A stretch of DNA of 64,000 nt from Pleionea sp. CnH1-48 (GTDB lineage: Bacteria; Pseudomonadota; Gammaproteobacteria; Enterobacterales; Kangiellaceae): NCBI RefSeq assembly GCF_024124665.1, contig NZ_JAMXSB010000003.1, positions 310,001 to 374,000 of the forward strand, written 5' to 3'. The notes below the pieces were generated by a model. It searched no databases, had not been told where the DNA came from, and saw only the letters and a list, made by a program, of their open reading frames with translations. Each line of letters begins with the position of its first letter. Position 1 is the stretch's first letter. The translations under genes and the position numbers were made by a program. Shown in pieces: positions 27,179 through 36,366 of the stretch.

Positions 27179-27700
27179 CTAATAATGAAGGTAGCTAGGA
27201 ACCATAAGCATCTCAACAACGCCAACAACAGCTAAAACAGGAGTTAATAAGCCCAAGATCGTAATCAATAAGGTATTAGGAACCGGTTTATTACCATATT
27301 GATTGACTTCACTGTCTCCTGAGAAAAAAACGAGGTAAAGGATTAACAACACATTCAAAACAGGAACAAAATAAAGTAATGAGATCCAACCTGTTTTACC
27401 CAGATCATTTAACCTACGGATCATCATAACGAATGACAAAGCAACGAAAAATATATTCGTAAAGAAGAGCAATCCAATTGACCCAATGAATAAGATTTCA
27501 GGCACTTGCTTTAGGCTTTCTCCTGAAGTAACGAGCAAAGACATAAAGCCTGCGAACAATAAAGATGGCACTCCATAAGAAAAAACAAGAAAACGCATTC
27601 GTCCTATTCGATTCATACTAAAAAATGAAGCTTGATTCACAATAAACTGCTGCATATTTATTGTATTTTCAGAAACTCGATTAGGTTTAACAACTTTCAT
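27179..27700 (-). CDS. DUF805 membrane protein, paralogue 2
   Basis: This 173-residue DUF805 protein is the most diverged of three tandem copies. It retains FFSMNRIGRMRFLVFSYG, MMIRRLNDLGKTGWISLL and FFSGDSEVNQYGNKPVPNT. Its N-terminus lacks the MxxxNPYESP segment shared by the other two, and its end is short (PSYLHY). AAGGAG lies before the start. It is separated from paralogue 1 by 101 bases and from paralogue 3 by a terminator. Confidence 0.84.
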   Translation of the reverse strand: MKVVKPNRVSENTINMQQFIVNQASFFSMNRIGRMRFLVFSYGVPSLLFAGFMSLLVTSGESLKQVPEILFIGSIGLLFFTNIFFVALSFVMMIRRLNDLGKTGWISLLYFVPVLNVLLILYLVFFSGDSEVNQYGNKPVPNTLLITILGLLTPVLAVVGVVEMLMVPSYLHY

Positions 27701-27840
27701 AATTCTGACTCCTTATTTTAGATAAACTACAATCCTGTATTACTCTGTTCAATCTTAATCTTGAAACTGCATTTGCGCCAGCGGTATGAGTTATAAAGAA
27801 ACAAGACTAGCTGCAAAGTTATATAATTTAGTACTTAGAA

Positions 27841-27868
27841 AAAAGCGCAGCTAAGCTGCGCTTTTTAG
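27841..27868 (-). terminator. Rho-independent terminator after DUF805 paralogue 3
   Basis: The 11-base stem AAAAGCGCAGC / GCTGCGCTTTT has loop TAA and T-runs on both sides. It lies 20 bases after the stop of the 27888 gene. Confidence 0.9.
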
Positions 27869-27887
27869 TCTCGCGTTACTATCAACA

Positions 27888-28430
27888 CTACCCTTGCTGA
27901 TGAGCCTGAGCACGCTGCACGTAATCAGAATAGGCAGGAATCGCGACAGCAGCTAGTATACCGATAATTACAACCAATGGCGCAATCAGCCCTACTATCC
28001 ATGTTAATGCAGTATTAGGAACTGGCTTACCACCGTACTTATTGGCACCTTCATCACCAGGAAAAAATACTAAATAGATTGTGAGCAGCAAGTTCAGCAA
28101 TGGAATTAGATACAACAGTGAGAGCCAACCACTTTGTCCCAGGTCATTTAGACGACGGATCATCATCACAAATGTTAAGACAATGATCCCTACATAAAAT
28201 ACTGCTCCTAGAATCATGGTGATTCCACCACTAAGGTTATCGAAACTACCTCCAGTAATAGCAAACACTATACCTAGCAGCATTGCCATCAAAAATGTCA
28301 CTCCGAAGGAGTAAGCTAGATAACGAATACGACCAATGCGACTCATACTAAAAATCTTAGCAGGATCTTGTGCATCCTCTTGCACATAAACATTATCCGT
28401 AGGACTTTCATAAGGATTAACAGTACTCAC
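27888..28430 (-). CDS. DUF805 membrane protein with pilin-like C-terminal helix, paralogue 3
   Basis: This 180-residue DUF805 protein has the shared NPYESP start, FSMSRIGRIRYLAYSFG, MMIRRLNDLGQSGWLSLL and FFPGDEGANKYGGKP blocks. Its last helix reads [21 protein letters not shown]. That is strikingly like the N-terminal helix of type IV pilins (this window's pilin has [21 protein letters not shown]), but it lies at the C-terminus without a G-F processing site. It follows the glucosaminidase gene by 50 bases on the same strand. Confidence 0.86.
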   Translation of the reverse strand: MSTVNPYESPTDNVYVQEDAQDPAKIFSMSRIGRIRYLAYSFGVTFLMAMLLGIVFAITGGSFDNLSGGITMILGAVFYVGIIVLTFVMMIRRLNDLGQSGWLSLLYLIPLLNLLLTIYLVFFPGDEGANKYGGKPVPNTALTWIVGLIAPLVVIIGILAAVAIPAYSDYVQRAQAHQQG

Positions 28431-28480
28431 AATAATAACTCCTATTTTATTTTTATCTAAACATGCGAAATCTTCGCAAA

Positions 28481-29287
28481 TTACTCCAAATGATTTTGCT
28501 CGATCATTAAACGAATTTCTTTTACGTACGCTTCCTTTCGCTCAGAATAATTCATTAAACCAGCCGCTAATGCTTTGCCTGTAACTGGCTTCTGACTAAA
28601 TTCCAATGCCTGTCTTAGAAGTCTCAATGACTCATAGGCAGGATGAGTGTTCAAATTCATCATATAACTACGTACCGACGCTTTGGGCGAAGGAAACACG
28701 GCCACTTCATGATGTTGTCCCTGACCACGGCGTTTAGGCACAATGCCACATCCTTCTTTAAAACACCACTGACCAAATAAGTTATTGCCTTCTTGAGCAA
28801 ACCGAGACAACCCCCAGGCCGATTCATTAGCGGCCTGCGCTAGTACTAACGACTCAGGGAGCGTATCGATACGTAACCGCAGGGTTTTAAATAGCTCCGG
28901 TTTGTTTTCATACAGTTTTTCATCTACCCGATATTTATGGCTTAGCTCCTGAAGTTGAGCCTGATAACGAGTAGGCAACTGATCTGTTTTATCATAGATA
29001 TCAGCAAAATTAAGTAGAAGCTGACGGTCCTTCGCAACTTCTTGATTCATGTCCAGAATCATTGGCTTCAAGTAGGTAAAAAAAGCCTCTTTACGCTCGC
29101 TTATAATCTGGTACTCATTAAAGTCGGGTAGTTTTGATGCCAACGAGCGAGATTCATTACCCTCTTTTGTTGTTGAGTCCGATTTCTGCTGTGGCCAGAT
29201 AAACAAGTATATTAAGGCCGAAGTCACCAACAAGCTAATGACCATCAGCTTATTGGTGTCTTTTGATTCTTTACCGTATTGATGCAT
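28481..29287 (-). CDS. Bax-like glucosaminidase domain protein
   Basis: This 268-residue membrane-anchored protein has one helix at about residues 13–31 (uncleaved anchor), a coiled linker and a C-terminal glucosaminidase domain. The block LPESLVLAQAANESAWGLSRFAQEGNNLFGQW carries the catalytic Glu in ANESAWG. The family includes E. coli Bax and FlgJ-like peptidoglycan N-acetylglucosaminidases, so periplasmic cell-wall cleavage is likely. It begins two bases after the stop of the S9 peptidase gene, so the two form an operon. Confidence 0.88.
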   Translation of the reverse strand: MHQYGKESKDTNKLMVISLLVTSALIYLFIWPQQKSDSTTKEGNESRSLASKLPDFNEYQIISERKEAFFTYLKPMILDMNQEVAKDRQLLLNFADIYDKTDQLPTRYQAQLQELSHKYRVDEKLYENKPELFKTLRLRIDTLPESLVLAQAANESAWGLSRFAQEGNNLFGQWCFKEGCGIVPKRRGQGQHHEVAVFPSPKASVRSYMMNLNTHPAYESLRLLRQALEFSQKPVTGKALAAGLMNYSERKEAYVKEIRLMIEQNHLE

Positions 29288-29289
29288 GA

Positions 29290-31527
29290 CTACTTCTTTA
29301 ACTTCTCTTCAAAAAACTCAGTGATCGTATTGAATAAATGAGTTCTTACTTCTTTACCCCAAATTGAGTGCTTGCTACCGGGGTAGTCCATCATTTGGTA
29401 CTGTTTATTTTTATGCTGCAGCTGAGCATAAAGCTTAGTGCTGTTGGTATAAAGAACATTGTCGTCTGCCATACCATGAACATTCAGCAGAGAACCATCT
29501 TTTAAACCATCAACATAAGCAAATACGTTGCTCAGTTCGTAACCTTTGGCATTATTTTGAGGTGTGCCCAGGTAGCGCTCGGTATAGTGAGTGTCATAAA
29601 GCGTCCAGTCAGTCACTGGAGCCACCGAAACACCCGCCTTAAACACATCAGGATGCTTCATTACCGACATCAATGTCATGTATCCACCGTAGCTCCAACC
29701 AAAGATACCAATATTATCCGCATCAACGTAGGGGAGTTTTTTCAAGAATCGGACGCCTTCCAGCTGATCTTCAACTTCTACCTTACCTAGATGGCGATAG
29801 AGTGCATCTTCAAACACTTTACCACGATTCGTTGAGCCACGATTATCCAGAGAAAATACAACGAAGCCTCTATCAGCCATCATCTTATGCCAGTAGCCAT
29901 TACGAGCAGCCCAACGCTTAGTCACTCGCTGAGCACCGGGTCCACCATAGACATCAATGATGACAGGATAACGTTTGCCTTTTTTAAAGTGCGTTGGCTT
30001 GTATAAGCGGTAATACAGCTTTGTTTTATTATCGGCAGCAGTTAAAGTGCCAAACTCGGCTTTCGACTCACCTTGATAGTAGGGCCAGTAAGGATGAGTT
30101 TTATCAAGTTTATTTTCATCCAGATAAGTAATGAACTCACCTTTATTATTTCGAATGCTTACCTGAGGTGGAACTTCGGGAGCCGAGAAGTAATGCACAT
30201 ACACTTCTGCGTTATCAGAAAAAGTAACCTCATGAACACCTTCTTGCTGTGTAATAGCTGTAACTGCAGGAGACTTATCAGCCAATGACAATCGATAAAG
30301 ATGCTTCTCTAACGGAGACTTTTTGGTCGCTGTGAAATATAAAGCCTGAGACTCCTCATTCAGCGCCTTTATGTCATGAACCATCCAGTCGCCTTTAGTC
30401 AGTTGGCGTACAAGCTTGCCATTAGCATCATGTAGATAAAGATGAAAGAAACCTGATTTTTCAGAAGCCCAGATAAACTGACCATTCTTTAGAAAGCGTA
30501 AGTTGTCATGTATATTGATCCAGCTGTCGGAGGTTTCATTCAATAATGTTTTTTGCTTACCAGAATTTTTATTAAAGCTGATCAAATCGAGACGTTTCTG
30601 ATCTCGGCTTTGTCTTTGAGCAACAACCTGCTGGCTGTCTTTAGTCCAGTTAACGCGAGCCAGATAGATATCTTTATTTGCGCCCAAATCAAACCAACGG
30701 GTTTTACCACCCTTGCTGCCGATAACGCCCAACTTAATTTCTACGTTAGGTGTTCCTGTCACTGGATAACGCTGTTCGAATACATGAAACGAGTCAGCAT
30801 TGATTTCGTAACGCTTTTCTACATTAACAGGAGACTCATCAATTTGAGTATAAGCAATGCTGCTCTCATCAGGAGACCACCAGTAACCTGTTAGTCGGCT
30901 CATTTCTTCTTGTGCAACAAACTCAGCCATACCATTTTTGATGGTTCCTTTGCCATCATGAGTCAACTGAATTTCTTTGCCCGACTTAAGATCAATGACA
31001 AAGATATTTTGTTGGCGAATAAATGAAATAAAATGGCCTTTGGGCGATAACTTAATATCGGTTTCGTAAGCATCGGTTTTAGTAAGCTGACGAACCGCTT
31101 TGTTAGCAGGCTGCTTTAAGTCGTAGTAATAGATATCACCCGCTAAAGGAAATACCAGCGCATCACTCTCTGGCGACCAGAAATAAGAAACAATACCGCG
31201 AGCAAACAGGCGCATACGCTCACGACGTGCTTTTTCTTCATCGGATAATTCCTCGTCTGCTGCAAGTGCTTTTGAATCAACCAACATTCGATGCTTCTTG
31301 CTGCTGACATCATAGGCCCACAAATCCAGGCGTTCCTGCTCATCTTTACGATTTTTCAGATAGGAAATAAGCTGCCCATCGGGGGATAATTTAACCGTTC
31401 TAGGGGCTGAGCCTGTTAAGGAAGGATCACTATAAATTCTTTCTACTGTAAGCTGCTTTGCGTAGCCAGGAAGGAGTACCAGGCAGCTTACTAATCCAAT
31501 GACGCCAATTATTTTATTTTTCATCAT
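29290..31527 (-). CDS. exported S9 prolyl oligopeptidase family peptidase (DPP IV type)
   Basis: This 745-residue exported serine peptidase has a signal peptide (about 1–24), an N-terminal beta-propeller with repeated blade segments, and a C-terminal alpha/beta hydrolase domain. The nucleophile motif GWSYGGY has Ser near residue 612. The Asp lies in GMADDNVLYTN near 690 and the His in GSKHSIWG near 722. The propeller EE motif (QEEMSRLTGYWWSPD) supports dipeptidyl-peptidase IV activity, that is, removal of N-terminal X-Pro dipeptides. It fits a peptide-feeding lifestyle. Confidence 0.92.
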   Translation of the reverse strand: MMKNKIIGVIGLVSCLVLLPGYAKQLTVERIYSDPSLTGSAPRTVKLSPDGQLISYLKNRKDEQERLDLWAYDVSSKKHRMLVDSKALAADEELSDEEKARRERMRLFARGIVSYFWSPESDALVFPLAGDIYYYDLKQPANKAVRQLTKTDAYETDIKLSPKGHFISFIRQQNIFVIDLKSGKEIQLTHDGKGTIKNGMAEFVAQEEMSRLTGYWWSPDESSIAYTQIDESPVNVEKRYEINADSFHVFEQRYPVTGTPNVEIKLGVIGSKGGKTRWFDLGANKDIYLARVNWTKDSQQVVAQRQSRDQKRLDLISFNKNSGKQKTLLNETSDSWINIHDNLRFLKNGQFIWASEKSGFFHLYLHDANGKLVRQLTKGDWMVHDIKALNEESQALYFTATKKSPLEKHLYRLSLADKSPAVTAITQQEGVHEVTFSDNAEVYVHYFSAPEVPPQVSIRNNKGEFITYLDENKLDKTHPYWPYYQGESKAEFGTLTAADNKTKLYYRLYKPTHFKKGKRYPVIIDVYGGPGAQRVTKRWAARNGYWHKMMADRGFVVFSLDNRGSTNRGKVFEDALYRHLGKVEVEDQLEGVRFLKKLPYVDADNIGIFGWSYGGYMTLMSVMKHPDVFKAGVSVAPVTDWTLYDTHYTERYLGTPQNNAKGYELSNVFAYVDGLKDGSLLNVHGMADDNVLYTNSTKLYAQLQHKNKQYQMMDYPGSKHSIWGKEVRTHLFNTITEFFEEKLKK

Positions 31528-31734
31528 TATCGTATCGTTTAAAGTGGTTAATTTTGCCGCACCATACCATAATCTGAACCTTGATCACAGGGATGAGCCA
31601 GGCCAGTCGTCTCCTTGGTCAATAATCATCCAGAGCAAATAAGAGTATCCTCCCCTGACCTCATCGATACTGGCTTTTCACTACAAAATCTATGATAATT
31701 ATTTACCGATTATTGACTCCCCTCTTTGCCTAAT

Positions 31735-32667
31735 ATGCACCAAACTAGCGGTCGCTGGAAACTCGGCTTATTACTTTCGTTGCTCACTGCCATTTTATGG
31801 GGGTTACTGCCCATCGCACTCAAGGGCCTGCTCCAATACATGGATTCTGTCACCATTACCTGGCTACGATTTTTGATCGCTGCTTTGCTTCTTGGTGCCT
31901 TTTTGAAACACAAAAAACAATTGCCCGATCTTTCTTTATTAAGCTCCAAGTCGATAGCCATACTCATGGTAATTGCAGTGATCGGATTAACAGCAAACTA
32001 TATAACTTATATGTATGGGCTCTCAATGATCACGCCAGAGAGCGGGCAGGTTGTCATACAGCTGGCTCCATTGCTATTGCTTTTGGGAGGGCTGTTTTTC
32101 TTTAAAGAAAGCTTCTCGTTACGTCAGTGGTTTGGATTAGGGCTGTTTTTAACGGGCTTGGCGTTGTTTTTTAATCAGAGAATGGACGAATTATTGCAGG
32201 CTCAGGGCGACTATTTTAATGGTGTCATTTTGATCATTATTGCTGCAGTGCTATGGGCAGCCTACGCACTCGCCCAAAAGCAGTTACTCAAAGTCTATTC
32301 ATCCGAAGCCATCATGTATTTCATTTATATTGCTGGCATTGTCATCTTTCTACCAGGGTCTACTCCTCAGGTCATATCATCCCTGGATGCTGTAGGTTGG
32401 GCTTTATTGCTCTTTTGCGGCTTAAATACTCTGGTTGCCTACGGCGCTTTTGCTGAAGCATTAGAGCACTGGGAAGCTTCAAGGGTTAGCGCAGTCCTCG
32501 CCATAACGCCTTTGCTTACGTTACTCTTTATGCAAATAACCAATGTATTCTATCCAGACTATCTGGAGCCAGAGCCTATTAACAGTCTCAGTATGATAGG
32601 GGCAGTTGTATTGGTGATTGGTTCTATGATGACAGCCATTGCAAACAATAAGAAAAAATCATCCTGA
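31735..32667 (+). CDS. EamA/DMT family transporter
   Basis: This 310-residue inner-membrane transporter has ten predicted helices arranged as two EamA repeats (about residues 9–140 and 155–300). The first repeat opens LTAILWGLLPIALK and the second VLWAAYALAQKQLL, the typical drug/metabolite exporter pattern. I prefer ATG 31735; an in-frame TTG at 31726 would add three residues. Neither has a clear ribosome site. The cargo cannot be told. Its end overlaps the convergent phosphatase gene by nine bases. Confidence 0.87.
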   Translation: MHQTSGRWKLGLLLSLLTAILWGLLPIALKGLLQYMDSVTITWLRFLIAALLLGAFLKHKKQLPDLSLLSSKSIAILMVIAVIGLTANYITYMYGLSMITPESGQVVIQLAPLLLLLGGLFFFKESFSLRQWFGLGLFLTGLALFFNQRMDELLQAQGDYFNGVILIIIAAVLWAAYALAQKQLLKVYSSEAIMYFIYIAGIVIFLPGSTPQVISSLDAVGWALLLFCGLNTLVAYGAFAEALEHWEASRVSAVLAITPLLTLLFMQITNVFYPDYLEPEPINSLSMIGAVVLVIGSMMTAIANNKKKSS

Positions 32668-34314
32668 TAACACCATCAGCGTAATATCATCCGTTTGCTC
32701 AACAATCAATTCATCAAATTGTTGCTGAACATAATCAATCTGTTCAGCAAGGGTTTGGTTAATAGATTTTAATAACCACTGTAGCAGGCCTTTTTCTCCT
32801 AACTCTCCACCTGTTTTTAGATGTGCCTCGGTGAGGCCGTCTGTGTATAGAAATAATTTAGCCCGCTGAAAGGGATAATGCTCGGATGCATAACTTGCTC
32901 CTTCAAGTACTCCCAAAGGAGGCCCCATCGCATCAATTTTTTGGATGCCTTTTGACGACACCATGATCCCAGGTAAATGCCCAGCGTTGATAACTTGCAT
33001 ATCGCCCGTCTCAGGATCTAACCAGCCAGCAATCAGCGTCACAAATAATCCGCGCGTCGATGTTTCGCATATTTCATCATTGATAAGCTGGACGATCTCT
33101 TCAAAATTATCATCGACACGACACATACAACGAAACAAAGAAATGGTCTTAGACATTAACAAAGCTGCATAAGCACCTTTTCCCGATACATCCCCCAGGC
33201 AAAAACAGATACGGCCATCATCCCGATAAAAATAGTCGTAAAAGTCACCAGACAAGTGAGTCGCGGGAATGTTAATAGCATCGACCCCCTCCTCATCATC
33301 AAGTTTAGGTTGCAGACTTTGCTGAATTTCACGGGCGATATTCAACTCCTGATTGAGCTTCTCAGAATACTCGTCACGCTCTTTTAAGGTTCTCTGCAAA
33401 CGCCAGGTGAGTTCCTGATAACCGATATTATCTTCTACCAGTTTTAAATTGGCGACGGACAAAATAGAGGAGAGATCTTCTTTTGACGTAACCGATACAC
33501 GCAAAATTTGCGCCGCCTCATCCACCTGTTGAGGTAAAACATCCAGTAGTTCCTCAATCTGCTTAGAGTCGATATTTTGCCATTGCTGCGCTTCTTTTTT
33601 TAAACGCTCTAAAATATCCGCCTTATCGTGACCGCTAAATAACGCATTACACCAGTCAGCAATCCACATGATAGAACACAAAGCAGGACTGCTACTTTCT
33701 AACTTATGATGCAGCTCAATGGCTTGTTGATATTTCTCTGGTAGCTTCCAATTTTTAGTTAACATCACTCCCACTTCGTCGTGAGTGATATTAAACAATT
33801 CTTTTTCCATCTCGTAACGCTGCTCTGGAGAGTTAGCTCTCAATAACAGCCAACGATCCGCTTTCTCTGGCTCAACAATGAACAACGCTAACAAGCCAAT
33901 ATCCAGCAACATTCCCGCCGTAAAGGCTTCATCCTGAGGGTACCCGACTAGTTGCGCAACCAGTCGACCAACAACGGCACGGCGAATAGAATCTTCCCAG
34001 AAAAGCTCAATATCAAACCCCTCGATAGATGCATTGTTAAACGCACTTTTCATGGCAAAACACAAGACCAGATTTCTTAAGGCTTCATGACCGATCACGA
34101 CAATAGCATGTGCAACGGACTCCACCTCTTGCTGCAAACCATAAAAGGAAGAGTTAACTAAACTTAATAGCTCACTCATGAGTGAAGGATGTGCCGATAT
34201 AATTTGCGCCAGTGCATCCGCATCAACATCTGGATGAGTGCAATATTCGATTATCTGCAACGCCTGATGATCGGGAGATGGTAAGTCCTGTGGGTTGATA
34301 TCATGATAAAACAC
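32659..34314 (-). CDS. HDOD and PP2C (SpoIIE-type) phosphatase signalling protein
   Basis: This 551-residue cytoplasmic protein joins an N-terminal HDOD domain (about 15–215, LVNSSFYGL and AIVVIGHEALRNLV) to a coiled linker (about 280–330) and a C-terminal SpoIIE-type PP2C phosphatase. The phosphatase keeps the metal-binding HLSGDFYD and GDVSGKG motifs near residues 355 and 375. Such proteins commonly act in partner-switching or stress signalling. No anti-sigma kinase is nearby. The start is GTG with AGGAG six bases upstream. It follows the GGDEF gene by 43 bases. Confidence 0.87.
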   Translation of the reverse strand: MFYHDINPQDLPSPDHQALQIIEYCTHPDVDADALAQIISAHPSLMSELLSLVNSSFYGLQQEVESVAHAIVVIGHEALRNLVLCFAMKSAFNNASIEGFDIELFWEDSIRRAVVGRLVAQLVGYPQDEAFTAGMLLDIGLLALFIVEPEKADRWLLLRANSPEQRYEMEKELFNITHDEVGVMLTKNWKLPEKYQQAIELHHKLESSSPALCSIMWIADWCNALFSGHDKADILERLKKEAQQWQNIDSKQIEELLDVLPQQVDEAAQILRVSVTSKEDLSSILSVANLKLVEDNIGYQELTWRLQRTLKERDEYSEKLNQELNIAREIQQSLQPKLDDEEGVDAINIPATHLSGDFYDYFYRDDGRICFCLGDVSGKGAYAALLMSKTISLFRCMCRVDDNFEEIVQLINDEICETSTRGLFVTLIAGWLDPETGDMQVINAGHLPGIMVSSKGIQKIDAMGPPLGVLEGASYASEHYPFQRAKLFLYTDGLTEAHLKTGGELGEKGLLQWLLKSINQTLAEQIDYVQQQFDELIVEQTDDITLMVLSG

Positions 34315-34357
34315 TAAATGCTCCTATCGTTCCTTGTCGTTAACAAAGCCAGCTGAT

Positions 34358-36250
34358 TTATGCGGACCACTGATTACGTCCGTTTTCTTTTGCTCGATAA
34401 AGGGCATCGTCAGCTCTTTTAATAAACAGGCCAATATTATCGTCTTCACTTCGAAGCTGTGCTACACCCATCGAAAAATTAATTTTAGTGCCATCATCTA
34501 CACCATCAATTACTTGAGAGTGAGCAAACTTGCGAATACGATGAAACACAAAGGACATTTGATCTTTTGCAATCCCAGGCATAACGATCAGCCATTCTTC
34601 TCCTCCCATCCGGCCAACGCGATCAACGCTACGAATAGAATCTTTAACAGCTTCATAAAATGCCTGTAAAACTTTATCACCAATATCATGGCCATATTGA
34701 TCATTCAGTTTTTTAAAGTGGTCCAGATCCAACATAGCAATAGTAAGAGAAGTGGCTGTTTCTTTAGACATTTTAAATTGGCGACGCGCGTACTCCATGA
34801 TATGGCGACGGTTAGGAGCTCCCGTCAGGTCGTCTGTCAAAGCAAGAGAACGAAACTGCTTATTAATTTTTATCTGACGATAAAAGCTGAAGAGAATCCA
34901 TACAACTAAAAGCAGCGAAAGGCCAATAATAGCCAGATAATATTTCTGCTGAACCACCTTTTGGTCTATCTCGCTTTGTTTGATCATATTTTCTTGTTGG
35001 AGAATCTTATTCCTTTGTGCCTTAGCATCAGAGTCATACTCCATCATCAGCTCCGATAAAGACTCTTCATCCTCCAACCGGTGATTCTCTTCCATCACCC
35101 ACACATATTTTTTATAGGTTGATAAGGCTTTCTTGTAATTATCTTGCTGCTCATAAAGTTTTGATGCCTGAAGATACACTTCGGACATTGATGCGTTTTC
35201 AACCGCGTATTGAGCAGCATCAAGTGCATGATCGATATACTTATCTGCCTGAGTGAACTGCTTAAGAGAAGCATAAGCCGTTGCCAAAGCAATGTGATTG
35301 GTAACAATAAGCTCAATATCATTATGCTCTTTTATGTAAGCCAGAGCTTTTTCGTAGCTTTTAATTGCCGCTTCAATTTTTCCCTGCCTGTACTCTACAT
35401 CTCCCATTTTCGAAACCACATAAGCCAAACCAACTTTGTCGTCTAGCTTCAAACTGATTTCAAAAGCCGCATCGAAGCTTTCTTTGGCTTTTTGAAATTC
35501 TTTTAACTCAAGATAACAAAGCCCAACATTTAGCGATAGAATAGAAAAGATATGTTGGTGTTTTTCTTTATCAATATAAGTCATGGCATCAAGATAATAT
35601 TCGAGCGCTTTAGTATACTTGCCGGAGCCAAAGTGGATATTGGCAATAACAGCAGTCGAGTGGCCGACTTCAAAGGCATTATTCATTTCTTGAAACATGT
35701 GATAAGCCCGCAACAGGTGCTCCATCGCTTCGTCGGTATTGCCGATGCGTTTAACAATCATTCCTTTGATAATATGAGCACCAGCAATGGACTCATTGGC
35801 TCCCAGATGCTCGAATATACGAATCGCTTCATCCATTGTGTTAGAAGCTTCTCGCAAATTCTGTTGGCGCATCTCTGCATGGGCTTTGGCGACAAGGAAT
35901 TCACCTTGGTAAACTTTTCTGGATACCTTGTGAATCTTATCCGCCATCGCGTTAACAAAGTCCAAGGCTTCTTCCGTTTGATGTAGATGGTTATAGATGG
36001 ATGCGATCAACAACTGGCCATAGAGAACTTCTGACACAGCTTCGGGATCGGTTGTTTTGACTTTCTCACGGGCAGTACGAATCGCCTCGAAAGGATCTTG
36101 ATAAGAAAGATGTCGTATCGCTTCCCAGTCAGACAACTTGGCGCCATCCAATCCATAGAGCCTGATTTTCTCATCGCTTACATCGGCGTAACCACTTAGG
36201 GTTATACCACTACAGAGTAATATGATTGTTATCAGACGAAAGCAGGACAT
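34358..36250 (-). CDS. exported TPR sensor with GGDEF diguanylate cyclase domain
   Basis: This 630-residue protein has a signal peptide (about 1–22), a periplasmic region of six to eight TPR-like repeats (about 60–400), a coiled coil, one membrane helix near 430–447 and a cytoplasmic GGDEF domain (about 465–625). The active-site loop reads GGEEW rather than GGDEF or GGEEF. The DLDHFKKLND and DDALYRAKENGRN motifs are intact, so cyclase activity is plausible but the Phe-to-Trp change is unusual. No RxxD inhibitory site was seen close before the loop. It precedes the HDOD–PP2C gene in one unit. Confidence 0.88.
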   Translation of the reverse strand: MSCFRLITIILLCSGITLSGYADVSDEKIRLYGLDGAKLSDWEAIRHLSYQDPFEAIRTAREKVKTTDPEAVSEVLYGQLLIASIYNHLHQTEEALDFVNAMADKIHKVSRKVYQGEFLVAKAHAEMRQQNLREASNTMDEAIRIFEHLGANESIAGAHIIKGMIVKRIGNTDEAMEHLLRAYHMFQEMNNAFEVGHSTAVIANIHFGSGKYTKALEYYLDAMTYIDKEKHQHIFSILSLNVGLCYLELKEFQKAKESFDAAFEISLKLDDKVGLAYVVSKMGDVEYRQGKIEAAIKSYEKALAYIKEHNDIELIVTNHIALATAYASLKQFTQADKYIDHALDAAQYAVENASMSEVYLQASKLYEQQDNYKKALSTYKKYVWVMEENHRLEDEESLSELMMEYDSDAKAQRNKILQQENMIKQSEIDQKVVQQKYYLAIIGLSLLLVVWILFSFYRQIKINKQFRSLALTDDLTGAPNRRHIMEYARRQFKMSKETATSLTIAMLDLDHFKKLNDQYGHDIGDKVLQAFYEAVKDSIRSVDRVGRMGGEEWLIVMPGIAKDQMSFVFHRIRKFAHSQVIDGVDDGTKINFSMGVAQLRSEDDNIGLFIKRADDALYRAKENGRNQWSA

Positions 36251-36296
36251 AAAAACGATTTTCTGGGACGTTTTTATAATAATAGCGCATATAAAA

Positions 36297-36320
36297 AAAG
36301 GCGCTATGAAAGCGCCTTTT
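36297..36320 (-). terminator. Rho-independent terminator after lpdA
   Basis: The nine-base stem AAAGGCGCT / AGCGCCTTT has a five-base loop and a long T-run on the minus strand. It is about 50 bases past the lpdA stop. Confidence 0.9.
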
Positions 36321-36366
36321 CTACTAAGATTAAAAGCCTATTAAGCTGGCTACAGCTCTATCTGGC

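Noticed and set aside
31735-32667. EamA and HDOD–PP2C gene overlap as a possible frameshift
   Set aside because: The genes are convergent and overlap by only nine bases at their stops; both proteins are full length.
35552-35986. 144-codon plus-strand open frame
   Set aside because: It is antisense to the TPR region of the GGDEF protein, with no recognisable sequence.
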